A stretch of DNA of 64,000 nucleotides, taken from contig NZ_LMGI01000002.1 of assembly GCF_001427105.1 (NCBI RefSeq), positions 655,974 to 719,973 on the forward strand. The letters are read 5' to 3'. Position numbers and translations under genes: made by a program. Source of the DNA: Sphingopyxis sp. Root154. GTDB taxonomy: Bacteria > Pseudomonadota > Alphaproteobacteria > Sphingomonadales > Sphingomonadaceae. Of the stretch, positions 16,304 through 24,806 are shown piece by piece (within the stretch, counting starts at the first letter, position 1; each line of letters opens with the position of its first letter). Under the pieces are notes generated by a model. It did no database searches. It was not told the origin of the DNA and saw nothing but the letters and a program-made list of their open reading frames with translations.

Positions 16304-16507
16304 GTGCGGACGATTGAAATCTGGCCGGACGAGATTGAAGGTGGCGATACCGAACGCGACGGTCAAAGCTATGCGACGATGCGCTTTATCGACCATGAAG
16401 CGGAAACGGCGGTCGTGGTGTTTCTTCAGGCCGAGACCGAGCGCGGAATGATCGCGGACCTTTACGGTTGGGCACAAAGCCGGGGAATGACCGGCCGGTC
16501 GAACTGA
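16304..16507 (+). CDS. small hypothetical protein
   Basis: A 67-residue acidic protein starting at GTG 16304, with a strong GGGAGGAA ribosome site just upstream; this decides the start over a TTG 24 bases earlier. It has an ATMRFIDHEAETAVVVFLQA core that reads like a small alpha/beta domain. No family is recognised. Confidence 0.6.
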   Translation: MRTIEIWPDEIEGGDTERDGQSYATMRFIDHEAETAVVVFLQAETERGMIADLYGWAQSRGMTGRSN

Positions 16508-16531
16508 CGCAGGCGGGGCATCGCCCATCGC

Positions 16532-16873
16532 CTATCTGCCGGGGCCGCCCTCGACCGCGTCGGCTCGCTCGTCCGCCGCCTTGCGCACGGCCTTCGCCTC
16601 CTGCTCCAGGCGTTCAGCTTCAATGTCGGCCGCTGAGCGGATGCTATCGCGCTCCTTCTCGATTGCTTCGGCTTCGGCCTCACGGGCGTCCTCGGCGGCA
16701 TCGGCCGCGCGGTCGCGGGCGGCGCCGATGCGCTCATTGGGTCCATCGCCATCATAGGACTGGCCGGCCGCCACGGCGGCCGCCTTGTCCTTTTCGGCCC
16801 CTGCCTGCGCCTTGGGGCCCTGACAAGCGCCGAGAAGCACTGCTGGAGTTATAGCCAGAATAAAGATTTTCAT
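16532..16873 (-). CDS. Ala/Glu-rich small lipoprotein
   Basis: The 113-residue product has a signal with lipobox LLGAC (Cys near residue 17) and then a long charged helix rich in Ala, Glu, Arg and Asp (RDRAADAAEDAREAEAEAIE) that could form a coiled coil. It resembles the 91-residue lipoprotein at 7528-7803 in design. ATG 16873 follows a GGGAGAG site. Likely anchored to the outer or inner membrane facing the periplasm; function unknown. Confidence 0.8.
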   Translation of the reverse strand: MKIFILAITPAVLLGACQGPKAQAGAEKDKAAAVAAGQSYDGDGPNERIGAARDRAADAAEDAREAEAEAIEKERDSIRSAADIEAERLEQEAKAVRKAADERADAVEGGPGR

Positions 16874-16993
16874 CGCGCTCTCCCCGGTCGGCCACAAGCC
16901 GGCCGGCCATAATTCAACCGCGCGTTCGTCGCGCGCCGGACAGGAAAGGAACGAGTCAGGCGCTGCGAAGTTTCCCCAGGGATAGGAAACAAT

Positions 16994-17515
16994 ATGCATG
17001 ATTCAGAAAAGGATGTTGTCGCGGTACCGAGCGTCGACCTCCAGCGTTATCTGGGCAGCTGGTTCGAGATATGCCGGCTTCCGCTCAAATGGGAAGATGC
17101 CGAGGCAAGCGACATCAGCGCGTCCTATAGCGAGACCGCGGACGGCCGCATCAGGGTCGAGAACCGATGCCTCGACAAGGATGGAAAGCCCGATCGCTCG
17201 ATCGGCGTCGCGGTTCCGCAAGACGAAACAAATGCCAGGCTCAAGGTCAGCTTCCTCCCCGAATATCTTCGCTGGATCCCGTTCACGCAGGGGGATTATT
17301 GGGTACTTGCCATCGCCTCCGATTATTCGGTGGCGCTCGTAGGCACCCCCGACCGCGAACATCTCTGGCTGATCGCACGCAGTGCGGCAGTACCGACGGA
17401 TACGGTCGAAAATTATCTCGCGGTCGCCAAGTCGCAGGGTTTCGACCTCGACCGTCTGATCACGCCGCGCCAGTCGGGCCGGATGGTCCCCGACAGCGCT
17501 TTCGAAGAGACCTGA
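16994..17515 (+). CDS. blc: lipocalin family protein (Blc-like)
   Basis: The 173-residue protein shows the lipocalin signature YLGSWFEI (GxW) near residue 22, the VENRCLDKDGK strand region near 55, YWVLAIASDYSVALVGTPDR near 100 and the final LWLIAR strand. Unlike Escherichia coli Blc it lacks a signal peptide or lipobox, so it should be cytoplasmic. Lipocalins bind small hydrophobic ligands; in some proteobacteria a lipocalin belongs to the light-induced cluster with folE and an SDR. GGGATAGGA precedes the ATG. A GGAAC-N17-GTTT element at 16948-16973 is probably too close to the start to be used. Confidence 0.88.
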   Translation: MHDSEKDVVAVPSVDLQRYLGSWFEICRLPLKWEDAEASDISASYSETADGRIRVENRCLDKDGKPDRSIGVAVPQDETNARLKVSFLPEYLRWIPFTQGDYWVLAIASDYSVALVGTPDREHLWLIARSAAVPTDTVENYLAVAKSQGFDLDRLITPRQSGRMVPDSAFEET

Positions 17516-17578
17516 CGCAAGCTGCCCGGACGCTGAAGCCGGGGTTTACCGACAGTCGTTGGATGGCGGATGCCGCGG

Positions 17579-18190
17579 TCATCCAGGATAGGGCGCGTCC
17601 CGCAAGAGGCGGGCCAAATGCGCTGCATTGGCCGCAACCATCTTCGCGGTTTCGGTTACCTTGCGCGGGCGATGCTCGAGATCCTTGAAGTCGACCGACC
17701 CCATCGCCTCGCCGACCCAATAGCAGGCAGCCACGGCCGGGATCGTCCATCCGACGTCGTTCAGCGACTGGAAAAGCTGCGACGACACATGATGCGCGCC
17801 GTCCTCATTGCCGACGATCGCGGCGACGGCGACCTTCGAATAGCTGGGCATACGTCCCTGGTCGTCGGTCTCGTCGAGGAAGGCATCCATCCGCTCGAGC
17901 ACGAGCTTCGCCACACTGGAGGGCTGTCCCATCCAGATCGGGGTGCCGAAGACGAGGATGTCTGCCGCAAGGATCTGCTCGCGGATGGCCGGCCAGTCAT
18001 CCCCCGCTCCCTCGTCCGACGTGACGCCCCACTTTACATTGTGCGCAGCGATCCGGATCGGCTTGCCGACAACGACGTCATGCGCCGCGAAATGCTCGGC
18101 GAGCACGCCAAGCATGGCGTCGGTCGAGGAAGCGCGTCCCTTCGCCGACAAGGAGCAATTGATGGCGGCGGCGGTCAGTCGAGCGGTCAT
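17579..18190 (-). CDS. flavodoxin-like NAD(P)H-dependent oxidoreductase
   Basis: The 203-residue protein has a flavodoxin-like fold of the NADPH-dependent FMN reductase/WrbA type: AAINCSLSAKGRASSTDAML (phosphate-binding loop) at the start, ADILVFGTPIWMGQPSSVAK near residue 80 (the GTPIW motif typical of the family), and AAIVGNEDGAHHVSSQL near 125. It likely reduces quinones or nitro compounds with FMN. The reading frame runs on upstream, but ATG 18190 is the natural start. It lies 13 bp downstream of the frameshifted OmpA-like gene. Confidence 0.85.
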   Translation of the reverse strand: MTARLTAAAINCSLSAKGRASSTDAMLGVLAEHFAAHDVVVGKPIRIAAHNVKWGVTSDEGAGDDWPAIREQILAADILVFGTPIWMGQPSSVAKLVLERMDAFLDETDDQGRMPSYSKVAVAAIVGNEDGAHHVSSQLFQSLNDVGWTIPAVAACYWVGEAMGSVDFKDLEHRPRKVTETAKMVAANAAHLARLLRDAPYPG

Positions 18191-18203
18191 CGATGTTCCC
18201 CTG

Positions 18204-18759
18204 TCAATTCGAGGCGGTGAGAAGCGGCACGGCGGGTGCGGACCGGCGCGCGAACAGAACAAGCTGAGCCGGGCCATGCCCGCTCGCCGACGACGCGATT
18301 TCGAGTCGGTCGGCGGGGATACCGCGATCCACCAGAAAGGCGGCGAGCGCCTGACCCCGCTTATGGGCAAGAGAGTCGTCGCCGGCAGCGGATTGCGCGG
18401 CGTACGCCTGACCGACAAGGCGCAAGCCGGCGTCGGGCGTGGCGCGCAACAGGGTCGCGAGCGTCGCGCCTTCGCCAAGGCCGTCGCGGGTCAGGCGCGC
18501 CGTGCCGGGTACAAAGGTTCCATTGCCAAAAACGAATGCCTCGCCTTCGCCTCGCGCGGCGGTAAGCCATTCGGCCATGGCGCGGTCCCGCGAGCCGCGT
18601 CGGGCGACGATCGTCGCGCCATCGGGGAGAACCACAATATCGTCGCTGCTTCCGGGGGCGCTCGACCGCGACTTCCGTTTCGCCCTTGAGCGACTGAAGC
18701 GAGAGCGCGGCGGCGCCGGCCAGAAGTGCGCTGGAAAGGAGAAGGAGGGAACGCAGCAT
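18204..18759 (-). pseudogene. OmpA-like domain exported protein, frameshifted
   Basis: The signal peptide (LRSLLLLSSALLAGAAALSL, from ATG 18759) and the downstream domain are in different frames. Reading one G fewer in the GGGGG tract at 18654-18658 joins them as ...VERPGSSDDIVVLPDG.... The domain then runs through TFVPGTARLTRDGLGEGATL and HKRGQALAAFLVDRGIPADR, which is an OmpA/MotB C-terminal pattern. The intact product would be about 184 residues and periplasmic. The single-base change in a homopolymer could be a sequencing error. Alternatively a shorter form starts at an internal codon near 18635. Confidence 0.6.
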
Positions 18760-18841
18760 CAACGAGAATCCGATCTTGTAACGCCCCCGCGCCACAATGA
18801 TGAAACGCCCGTCTCGCTTGGCCGTTGCCGGGATTCTGGCA

Positions 18842-18866
18842 GGAACTTTCGTCTCAAAACGGCGTT
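18842..18866 (+). promoter_or_regulatory. EcfG promoter of the DUF1328 gene
   Basis: GGAAC (18842-18846), 16 bases, CGTT (18863-18866): an exact consensus match, about 100 bases from the ATG at 18965. Confidence 0.65.
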
Positions 18867-18964
18867 GACGCAATATCCATACAGGATGAATCGGCGGCCT
18901 CGTTCGCCGTATCAGCGCGCATGCGCCGGTGCGGGAGCGCGCGCCGGGGAAAGGGAGAAATGAC

Positions 18965-19138
18965 ATGTTCAGATGGGCAATTATTTTCGCGGTGGTCGCC
19001 TTGGTTGCGGCGCTTCTCGGCTTTGGCGGCATCGCCGGGCTGTCGGCCGATTTCGCCAAGATCCTCCTGGTGGTTGCGGTTGTTCTCGTTGTTCTCGGCT
19101 TCGTCTTCGGACGCGGCGGACGGCGCACCCTGCCCTGA
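18965..19138 (+). CDS. DUF1328 small membrane protein
   Basis: A 57-residue protein with two hydrophobic segments, opening [20 protein letters not shown] and containing [16 protein letters not shown], which is the DUF1328 (YtjA) signature. It is an inner-membrane protein of unknown function, often stress induced. GGGAG precedes the ATG. An exact EcfG-type promoter is upstream, and the PRC-barrel gene 106 bp downstream may be co-transcribed. Confidence 0.9.
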   Translation: MFRWAIIFAVVALVAALLGFGGIAGLSADFAKILLVVAVVLVVLGFVFGRGGRRTLP

Positions 19139-19244
19139 GGCCCCGCCCTTGGACCCGGGGTCGGGCGCCCGCGCGACGCGATCCCATATTGTGCCGGCGG
19201 TCTGCCCATGGATCGCCGGCAACTCGTTTCTGAAAGGTCAGACT

Positions 19245-19649
19245 ATGCGCACGCTCCTCCTCCTCGGCTGTTCGGCCGCGCTTCTCGCCGCTTGCACCGA
19301 CAAGAATGAAGCCGCCGAAGACAAGCTCGAAAAGGCGGCCGAGACCAGCGCAACCGTCGCCGGCCCGGTGCCCGCGGCGCTCGGCCTTAGCGAAGCCCAA
19401 TTGCTCGACGCCGATCTTGTCGGCACCGATGGGAAGGAACTCGGCGATGTCGCGCAGGTCGTGCGCGGCCCGGACGACAAGGTCGACCGCCTGCTCGTCG
19501 AAATCGAGGACAGCAATCCCGATCGTTATGTCCATGTCCCGATCCTCGGGCTCAAGACGGTGGTCAAAGGCGATGACACCGATCTGGTGACCACGATGAC
19601 AAAGGCCGAGATCGCGGCGCTGCCCGAAGTGAAGCTGCCGGCCCCGTGA
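19245..19649 (+). CDS. PRC-barrel domain lipoprotein
   Basis: The 134-residue protein has a signal with lipobox (LLAAC, Cys near residue 17), a short acidic linker and a PRC-barrel-like domain: LLDADLVGTDGKELGDVAQV near residue 55, DKVDRLLVEIEDSN near 77 and a later VKGDDTDLVTTMTKAEIAALPE. PRC barrels often act in assembly or binding roles at membranes. AAAGG precedes the ATG. It follows the DUF1328 gene on the same strand and may share its stress promoter. Confidence 0.85.
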   Translation: MRTLLLLGCSAALLAACTDKNEAAEDKLEKAAETSATVAGPVPAALGLSEAQLLDADLVGTDGKELGDVAQVVRGPDDKVDRLLVEIEDSNPDRYVHVPILGLKTVVKGDDTDLVTTMTKAEIAALPEVKLPAP

Positions 19650-19695
19650 GGCGAAGCGGCGTCGAATACACCGTTCTCGAACGATCGGAGACGAT

Positions 19696-20073
19696 ATGCT
19701 GAAACATGGCCTCGTCCTTGCTCTCGCGCTCACCGCCATGCCCGCGGGCGCGCAGACCCAAGCACAAATGACGCGCACCGCGGAGCAAGGCTACAAATCC
19801 GCAGACGCGGCGATGACGCGCGAATGGAACGCGACCAACAGCTTCATGAAGAAACGCGACAGCGCCGACCGCTCGCGAGGCGGCGGGTTCGGCTATGCGG
19901 CTGCCCTGCTCGCAAGCCAGCGCGCCTGGCTCAAATATCGCGACAGCCAGTGCGCCATCGAAGGCGGCGAGTTCGCGGGCGGGTCGATGCAGGCTACGGC
20001 GCGCTTCGGCTGCCTGGCCGATCTCAGCCGCGAGCGCGGAAAGCGGCTCGCCGCGCTTCGTTGGCAAGGCTGA
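19696..20073 (+). CDS. lysozyme inhibitor LprI-like protein (DUF1311)
   Basis: The 125-residue protein has a cleavable signal peptide (LALALTAMPAGAQ, cleaved near residue 20) and a DUF1311 domain: AEQGYKSADAAMTREWNAT near residue 30, LLASQRAWLKYRDSQCAIEG near 72 with a Cys, and FGCLADLSRERGKRLAAL at the end with the partner Cys. This family includes LprI, an inhibitor of lysozyme in the periplasm. GGAGACG precedes the ATG. It overlaps the next gene slightly. Confidence 0.87.
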   Translation: MLKHGLVLALALTAMPAGAQTQAQMTRTAEQGYKSADAAMTREWNATNSFMKKRDSADRSRGGGFGYAAALLASQRAWLKYRDSQCAIEGGEFAGGSMQATARFGCLADLSRERGKRLAALRWQG

Positions 20074-20468
20074 GCGCGCCTGCCCCGACGAGCGCGGCAA
20101 CGGGAGACGCGGGGCAATATCCCGCGACGCCCGACGGCCGCTATTTTGTCGTCTGCGGGCGCCTGTGGCGATTGTCCAATCCGGTCCTCGGTAGCGCAGA
20201 ACGCACCCGTCTGGTCGACAGGCTGATGACCGCGCGCCGCGCGATCGCCGCCGCCAAGGGTTCGGGCGACACGCTCGCAGCGCGCGGCGCGCGCGCCGAA
20301 GTGGACCGGACAAAGCGCGCGCTCGGCGAGCGCGGACCTGCGTGGTGGGACGATGGCGCGCCCGACTATAACCGGCATATGGCACGCAATACCCCTTATG
20401 CCGAATGGTTCGCCGCGCTGGGTTCGCACGCGTCGTCCTCAACTTCGAATGATACCCGCCGAAGTTAA
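20061..20468 (+). CDS. conserved hypothetical protein
   Basis: The C-terminal 110 residues are a conserved family I recall from many proteobacteria: PATPDGRYFVVCGRLWRLSN, a helical middle with RLVDRLMTARRAI, then ALGERGPAWWDDGAPDYNRH and NTPYAEWFAAL. The function is unknown. The only in-frame start after the previous stop is TTG 20061, which overlaps the LprI-like gene by 13 bp and lacks a clear ribosome site, so the N-terminus is uncertain (135 residues from there). Confidence 0.7.
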   Translation: MARLSAPAPTSAATGDAGQYPATPDGRYFVVCGRLWRLSNPVLGSAERTRLVDRLMTARRAIAAAKGSGDTLAARGARAEVDRTKRALGERGPAWWDDGAPDYNRHMARNTPYAEWFAALGSHASSSTSNDTRRS

Positions 20469-20719
20469 TCCATGTTGATCGGTCGCCGTTGCAGTCGGCG
20501 GCGCAACCCATGCGGCGGTCCGCGACCATCTGGAGGCTCGGCGACGGAACGCCGCGTTCCCCGATGACTGCCTTTTCCGTCCCCCGCCGGACTTGCGGAG
20601 CGCGCGCTCACCCTTATGAGTTGGAAGCAGCGCGGCACATCAGCGCGCCCGGCCTCGCGATAGAAGAGGTTCACCCCGTCGATTTCGGCCGGGATGCCTG
20701 GTTTTCATGTGCTGCTCCA
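20465..20719 (-). pseudogene. remnant of an alpha/beta hydrolase N-terminus
   Basis: The frame near 20640-20700 reads AEIDGVNLFYREAGRADVP, which closely matches the opening strand of dehalogenase/epoxide-hydrolase-like proteins (compare SIDGVDVFYREAGPPDAP in the gene at 21492-22361). After this the similarity stops, and no HGxP or nucleophile motif follows in any frame. It looks like a truncated copy. Confidence 0.4.
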
Positions 20720-21445
20720 TCAGCGGTCGGGAACTGTCTCGAGCGTGTCGTGCCAGGGCCACCACTCATAAGGCTTGGTCTGCGGATATCCTCTAGGCGA
20801 ATCCTCCCACAGCTCCTGGCGGCCGAGCGCGGTGATATCAAGATAGTTCCAGTGATTGCCCATCTGCTCGTCCCCGCGGCCGTTGAGGAAATAGGTCCGG
20901 AAGATCGTGTCGCCGTCACGGATGAAGGCGTTCGTGCCGTGCCACTGATCGACACCCATATCGGCATCGAACTCGTCGGTGAGGGTGTACCAAGGGATAT
21001 AGTCCCACCCCATCCGTGCCTTCATGCGCTCGATCTTCTCCTGCGGTGCGCGCGACACAAAGGCGAGGCTGGTATTGCGCGCGTTCAGATGCGCCGGATG
21101 GTCGACCTGGTCGGCGATCGTCGAACAGCCGATACAGCCTCGATCCGGCCAGCCCTCCACGCCGGGTTCGAAGAAGAAGCGGTAGACGACGAGCTGCCGC
21201 CGGCCCTCGAACAGGTCAAGCAGGCCTACCCTCCCTTCGGGGCCTTCGAATGCGTAGTTCTTGTCGACCTGCAGCCAGGGCATCCGCCGACGCTCGGTCG
21301 CCAGCGCATCGCGCGCCTTGGTCAGCGTCTTTTCCTTCACCAGCAGCGTTTCGCGCGCCGCTTCCCACTCTTCATGGGACACGACCGGCGGCGTTTCCAT
21401 TCCTGCCAGTTCGCTCTTTCGATCTTTGTCAGTCGATGCGGCCAT
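20720..21445 (-). CDS. DUF899 thioredoxin-like protein
   Basis: The 241-residue protein is a DUF899 member, a family with a thioredoxin-like fold: VVSHEEWEAARETLLVKEK near residue 21, RRMPWLQVDKNYAFEGPEG near 52, the EGWPDRGCIGCSTIADQVDH segment near 100 with Cys-x-x-Cys, and FNRTYFLNGRGDE-like FRTYFLNGRGDEQMGN near 180. The reaction is not established. It lies 46 bp after the dehalogenase-like hydrolase on the same strand, and may be in its operon. Confidence 0.9.
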   Translation of the reverse strand: MAASTDKDRKSELAGMETPPVVSHEEWEAARETLLVKEKTLTKARDALATERRRMPWLQVDKNYAFEGPEGRVGLLDLFEGRRQLVVYRFFFEPGVEGWPDRGCIGCSTIADQVDHPAHLNARNTSLAFVSRAPQEKIERMKARMGWDYIPWYTLTDEFDADMGVDQWHGTNAFIRDGDTIFRTYFLNGRGDEQMGNHWNYLDITALGRQELWEDSPRGYPQTKPYEWWPWHDTLETVPDR

Positions 21446-21491
21446 GACTGTTGCTCCTCACTTGGGTGAACGCCCGCCCACGACCTCGCGC

Positions 21492-22361
21492 TCAGGCCGA
21501 CGGATGCACTCGCTTCAGAAAATCGCGCGTGAGGCGGACCGCCTCGTCGAGGCTCGTCTCAAGCAGCCAGTGCCCCGCATCGAGGAGATGGAGTTCGGCC
21601 TCGGGCAGATCGCGCAGGTAAGCGCGCGCCGCTTCCTCGGGCATATAGCCGTCCTGCGGACCCCAGAGGATCAGCGTCGGCGGCGCATGCTCACGTAGAT
21701 AGGCCTGATAACGCGGGAACCATGCCAGATTGTCCTTGAGATCATAGATAAGGCGCGCCGCAATCTCCCGGCGCCGTTCGGTCATCAGTGACCAGTGCAG
21801 TTCCCAGAGATCGGGTGGGATGCGCTCGGCGAGCTCGGGACGGACGTCGTTCAGAAACTCGTCGCGGAAATGGCCTCTCGTAATGGACCCGAGCAGTTCG
21901 GCGACCCCTTCGTCGCGCTCCAACTTCCATATATCCTGGAGCCCGGCATATTTGGGCCCCAGGACATCTTCGTAGATATCGCCGTTCTGGATGATGAGCG
22001 CGGCTATACGGGCGGGATCGCTTATGGCGAACCGCAACCCGATCTGCGATCCGAAGTCGTGGAGGTAGAGCGCAAACCGCTTCGCGCCCAACGCGTCGGT
22101 GAAATCCCCGAGGAAAGAGGCAAAACCGTCGAAGTCATATGCGAAGTCGTCGGGAGTCGCGCTATAGCCCGCGCCCGGGAAGTCGGGTGCGAGCAACCGC
22201 CAATCGTCGCCGAGGCGGCGCATATAGTTGCGGAATTCATAGGATGAGCAGGGATAGCCGTGTGGCAACAGGACGACCGGCGCGTCCGGCGGCCCCGCCT
22301 CTCGATAAAAGACGTCGACGCCGTCAATGCTCGTCCGGCGATGAAATAAGGGAACGGGCAT
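21492..22361 (-). CDS. alpha/beta hydrolase, epoxide hydrolase/haloacetate dehalogenase-like
   Basis: The 289-residue protein has HGYPCSSYEFRN after the first strand, the nucleophile motif LHDFGSQ with Asp near residue 105 (an Asp nucleophile as in epoxide hydrolases and dehalogenases, not Ser), the acid in GPQDGYMPE near 245 and the base in DAGHWLLET near 270. I chose ATG 22361 because GGAGG lies just upstream; a start eight codons earlier is also possible. An exact EcfG-type promoter is at 22387-22411. Confidence 0.88.
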   Translation of the reverse strand: MPVPLFHRRTSIDGVDVFYREAGPPDAPVVLLPHGYPCSSYEFRNYMRRLGDDWRLLAPDFPGAGYSATPDDFAYDFDGFASFLGDFTDALGAKRFALYLHDFGSQIGLRFAISDPARIAALIIQNGDIYEDVLGPKYAGLQDIWKLERDEGVAELLGSITRGHFRDEFLNDVRPELAERIPPDLWELHWSLMTERRREIAARLIYDLKDNLAWFPRYQAYLREHAPPTLILWGPQDGYMPEEAARAYLRDLPEAELHLLDAGHWLLETSLDEAVRLTRDFLKRVHPSA

Positions 22362-22386
22362 GTCGCCTCCGGGCTGCGCATGCAAA

Positions 22387-22411
22387 AACGCCCGGCCGCG
22401 ATGGCCGTTCC
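22387..22411 (-). promoter_or_regulatory. EcfG promoter of the hydrolase-DUF899 operon
   Basis: Minus strand: GGAAC (22411-22407), 16 bases, CGTT (22390-22387), an exact match. It supports ATG 22361 over the upstream codon, which would lie only a few bases from the transcript start. Confidence 0.65.
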
Positions 22412-22579
22412 TCGTTCCGCCGCTAAACGCCCATCTGATCGTCGCAATCCGCTATCACGGCGTCGCGGCGCAACGCTTACGTCGTCGAATGCCAGATCGC
22501 GAAACGGGATAAAATCCGGCTGTTTCCGGCAGTCCGCTTTTCGGTACTGGAGAGTGGAAGCCGCATCTCAATTTCCTAT

Positions 22580-23212
22580 ATGCCTTGCATGTCCGCCATC
22601 ACAACCGACCTGCCCTGGCAGCAACTTGCCGTCTACGCCGCCGGCGCGGCACTGATCCTGATCCTCTTATTCCAGATTCCTTATGTCGGACGGGCACTGC
22701 GCGCGCTCTTTTCCTTCGCACTCCTTGCTTTTGGTATCTTCCTCGTCCTGCAGCACGCCCCGTTCGATCCCAACCTCTCGCGTATCACGGCCAGCCTTGG
22801 CCTCGACCGGCAGGAAGTCGTCGGCGACGAAGTCCGCATTCCGATGGCGCGCGACGGTCATTTCTGGGCGACGGTGCGCCTCGACGACACCGAGCGGCGC
22901 ATGCTCGTCGACAGCGGCGCGACGATCACGGCGCTCTCGGAAGCGACTGCCAAAGCTGCGGGTATCGAGACCGATGCGACCCTTATGCCCTTGCTGATGC
23001 GGACAGCGAACGGCACCATCCGCGCTTCGGCCGGCACCGTCGAGCGGCTCGTTGTCGGCGGGATCGAGGCGCGCAGGCTTAAGGTCGTCATTTCGCCTGG
23101 GCTGGGCGGCACCGACGTGCTCGGCATGAACTTCCTCTCCGAGCTCCGCTCGTGGCGTGTCGAAGGCCGGACGCTCATTCTCGTGCCCAAGCCGAAGGCC
23201 ATAGCCGCGTAG
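22580..23212 (+). CDS. retropepsin-like aspartic protease (TIGR02281 family)
   Basis: The 210-residue protein has two N-terminal membrane segments (about residues 17-35 and 42-57) and then a single retropepsin-like domain with the catalytic motif LVDSGATITAL near residue 110 and the second hydrophobic-Gly signature near VLGMNFLSELRSW. It probably acts as a homodimer at the periplasmic face. A second ATG lies three codons in (22589). It is divergent from the hydrolase operon. Confidence 0.9.
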   Translation: MPCMSAITTDLPWQQLAVYAAGAALILILLFQIPYVGRALRALFSFALLAFGIFLVLQHAPFDPNLSRITASLGLDRQEVVGDEVRIPMARDGHFWATVRLDDTERRMLVDSGATITALSEATAKAAGIETDATLMPLLMRTANGTIRASAGTVERLVVGGIEARRLKVVISPGLGGTDVLGMNFLSELRSWRVEGRTLILVPKPKAIAA

Positions 23213-23374
23213 GCGAACTTCCCGGGCGGAGAGACCAAAGGTGCCCTGCGCCCCCACATCCTTGCGGCGCCACGAGAACGGCGCGAGCAGACTGGACCCT
23301 CAGGCCGTGCCGATCGACAATTCCCGCATTATGGGCGTCCCACGAGCGAGGATCCGGCCTCGCACCTATGATCT

Positions 23375-23740
23375 CTATTCCGCGGTGATCGGCGAGTGCT
23401 GGTGCGATGCCAGCAGCCAGACCGAAGATCGCCGCGCATAAGCCGATCCGATGAGTGCGGAATAGGCAACACCATCCGCCCTGGTGACATCGGCCCTGTA
23501 ACTGATGATCGCTACATCCTCAGTCAATTTCAAAAGATGCCGATCGCTCATCTTGAGGTCACGCCAACGATTGGCGCCGGTGGCGGTCGACGCCACCTTC
23601 TCGCGCGAAAAAAGGCCGTGCATCTCTCCCGACTGCGGAAAGGCGAGCAGACATTGCTCGTCGAGGTGAGCCAGAAAATAGTCCTCCTCCTCGATCCAGA
23701 AACCTCGCTCGATTTCGAAGAGCTGTTCTTCAAGCGACAT
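23375..23740 (-). CDS. NTF2-like DUF4440 protein
   Basis: The 121-residue protein starts at ATG 23740 after AAGGATT. It has a small alpha+beta NTF2-like fold: MSLEEQLFEIERGFWIEEED, FLAHLDEQCLLAFPQSGEMH, WRDLKMSDRHLLKLTEDVAI and a closing WLLASHQHSPI strand. DUF4440 members are often nuclear-transport-factor-2-like enzymes or scaffold proteins of unknown role. Isolated gene. Confidence 0.8.
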   Translation of the reverse strand: MSLEEQLFEIERGFWIEEEDYFLAHLDEQCLLAFPQSGEMHGLFSREKVASTATGANRWRDLKMSDRHLLKLTEDVAIISYRADVTRADGVAYSALIGSAYARRSSVWLLASHQHSPITAE

Positions 23741-24006
23741 GGCCAATCCTTTTCGCGATGGAGAAGTCGATTGACCCACAACGCGCAAAGGAAATGTGTG
23801 GTTTCTTCCACAACCAGGTTCGGGCGATTACGACCGGAACCGGGAACCGACATTGCGCCGGGTGTCGGGCGATCCGTGTGCCATATTCAGCCCTGGTGAT
23901 CCGGGTGGCGCGGTCGCTCCGAAATCCGCCAATCATTTATTGCAGCCGAGCTTTGCGGTACCGGCTTAGAGCCGCTGTCGACGGCTTCAAACCGAAGCTT
24001 CCGCCC

Positions 24007-24447
24007 CTAACGGCAGCGAACATTGTTGCGGTCGATTGCGGTGCCTACCGCTGCGCCGCCGACCGCGCCCAGGATCGTGCCGAGCGTTTCGGAGCGGCCG
24101 GGCGCGACGACGTTGCCGACCACAGCGCCCGCAATGCCGCCGACGATCAGTCCGGTCGAACCGTCGTTGCGGCGGCAATAATATTTATCGTCGCGTCCAC
24201 GATAGACGCGGTCGTTGTTCGACAGCCGGCGTTCGCGATAGCGGCGGTCGTTGCGGTAATATTGGTCGGCATAATAGCCGCCATGGCGGGGATCTGGCCG
24301 GTCATAATCGTAGCGGCCGTACTGGTCGTAATAGGCGCGATCGTAATAGCCATAGCCGCCGTCGTCATAGGCGTAGCCGTCGCCGGTCGTGGCGCAGCCC
24401 GCGAGCAGGGTCGCGGCGGCGAGGGGCAGGATGATCAGCTTGTTCAT
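24007..24447 (-). CDS. glycine-zipper lipoprotein, Tyr/Asp-rich (RcnB/17-kDa antigen-like)
   Basis: The 146-residue protein has a signal with lipobox (LLAGCATTG), a Tyr/Asp/Gly/Arg-rich middle (about residues 20-95), a YYCRRNDGSTGLIVGGIAGA segment and a glycine zipper of the 17-kDa surface antigen type (GAVVGNVV...GAVGGAAVGTAID). It is probably an outer-membrane lipoprotein. ATG 24447 is preferred because GGAG lies 8 bases upstream; the ATG at 24453 is too close. Confidence 0.85.
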   Translation of the reverse strand: MNKLIILPLAAATLLAGCATTGDGYAYDDGGYGYYDRAYYDQYGRYDYDRPDPRHGGYYADQYYRNDRRYRERRLSNNDRVYRGRDDKYYCRRNDGSTGLIVGGIAGAVVGNVVAPGRSETLGTILGAVGGAAVGTAIDRNNVRCR

Positions 24448-24768
24448 CGACATCACTCCATCTGGATTGCGTGCCGGGCCAAGCGGGCGGGGCATGCATT
24501 CGCCCCTCACTCCCTTAGACCCGTGAGGGTCGAGCAGGTTCCATTTAGCGGCAGTGATCGACGACTCCTTCGCGCGATAGTGTTCCGGCCCTCCGTCGCG
24601 CTTCACACGTGCGTCTCTCCGGCTCCGGATTTAACCTATCGCGATCGAGCTGGCCCCGGCGCGAAATGCCCAATAGCGGACGTTTCGGACTGCCCGGCTG
24701 GACGCACAGGCCAGCCTGTTCCCGTTCGGTAGCTGCGCGATCAGGGGCTAGGGCACGGAAACTATCCG
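24448..24768. other. divergent intergenic region
   Basis: Between the glycine-zipper gene (minus) and the NmrA-like gene (plus). There is a short GACCC/GGGTC hairpin near 24518-24531. I see no gene or recognised riboswitch. Confidence 0.35.
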
Positions 24769-24780
24769 TATAATTGTCCG
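24756..24780 (+). promoter_or_regulatory. promoter -10 within an imperfect palindrome upstream of the NmrA-like gene
   Basis: TATAAT at 24769-24774 sits inside CGGA...TCCG flanks (24756-24780). A regulator binding this palindrome would block the promoter. The -35 is not clear. Confidence 0.35.
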
Positions 24781-24806
24781 TTGGCATGATCGATTGGAGA
24801 AGGTTG

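Noticed and set aside
16948..16973. GGAAC-N17-GTTT before the lipocalin gene as an EcfG promoter
   Set aside because: The transcript would start at or inside the ribosome site, leaving too short a leader.
24500..24560. possible riboswitch in the leader of the glycine-zipper gene
   Set aside because: It has only a short GACCC/GGGTC hairpin and no conserved core of a known riboswitch class.
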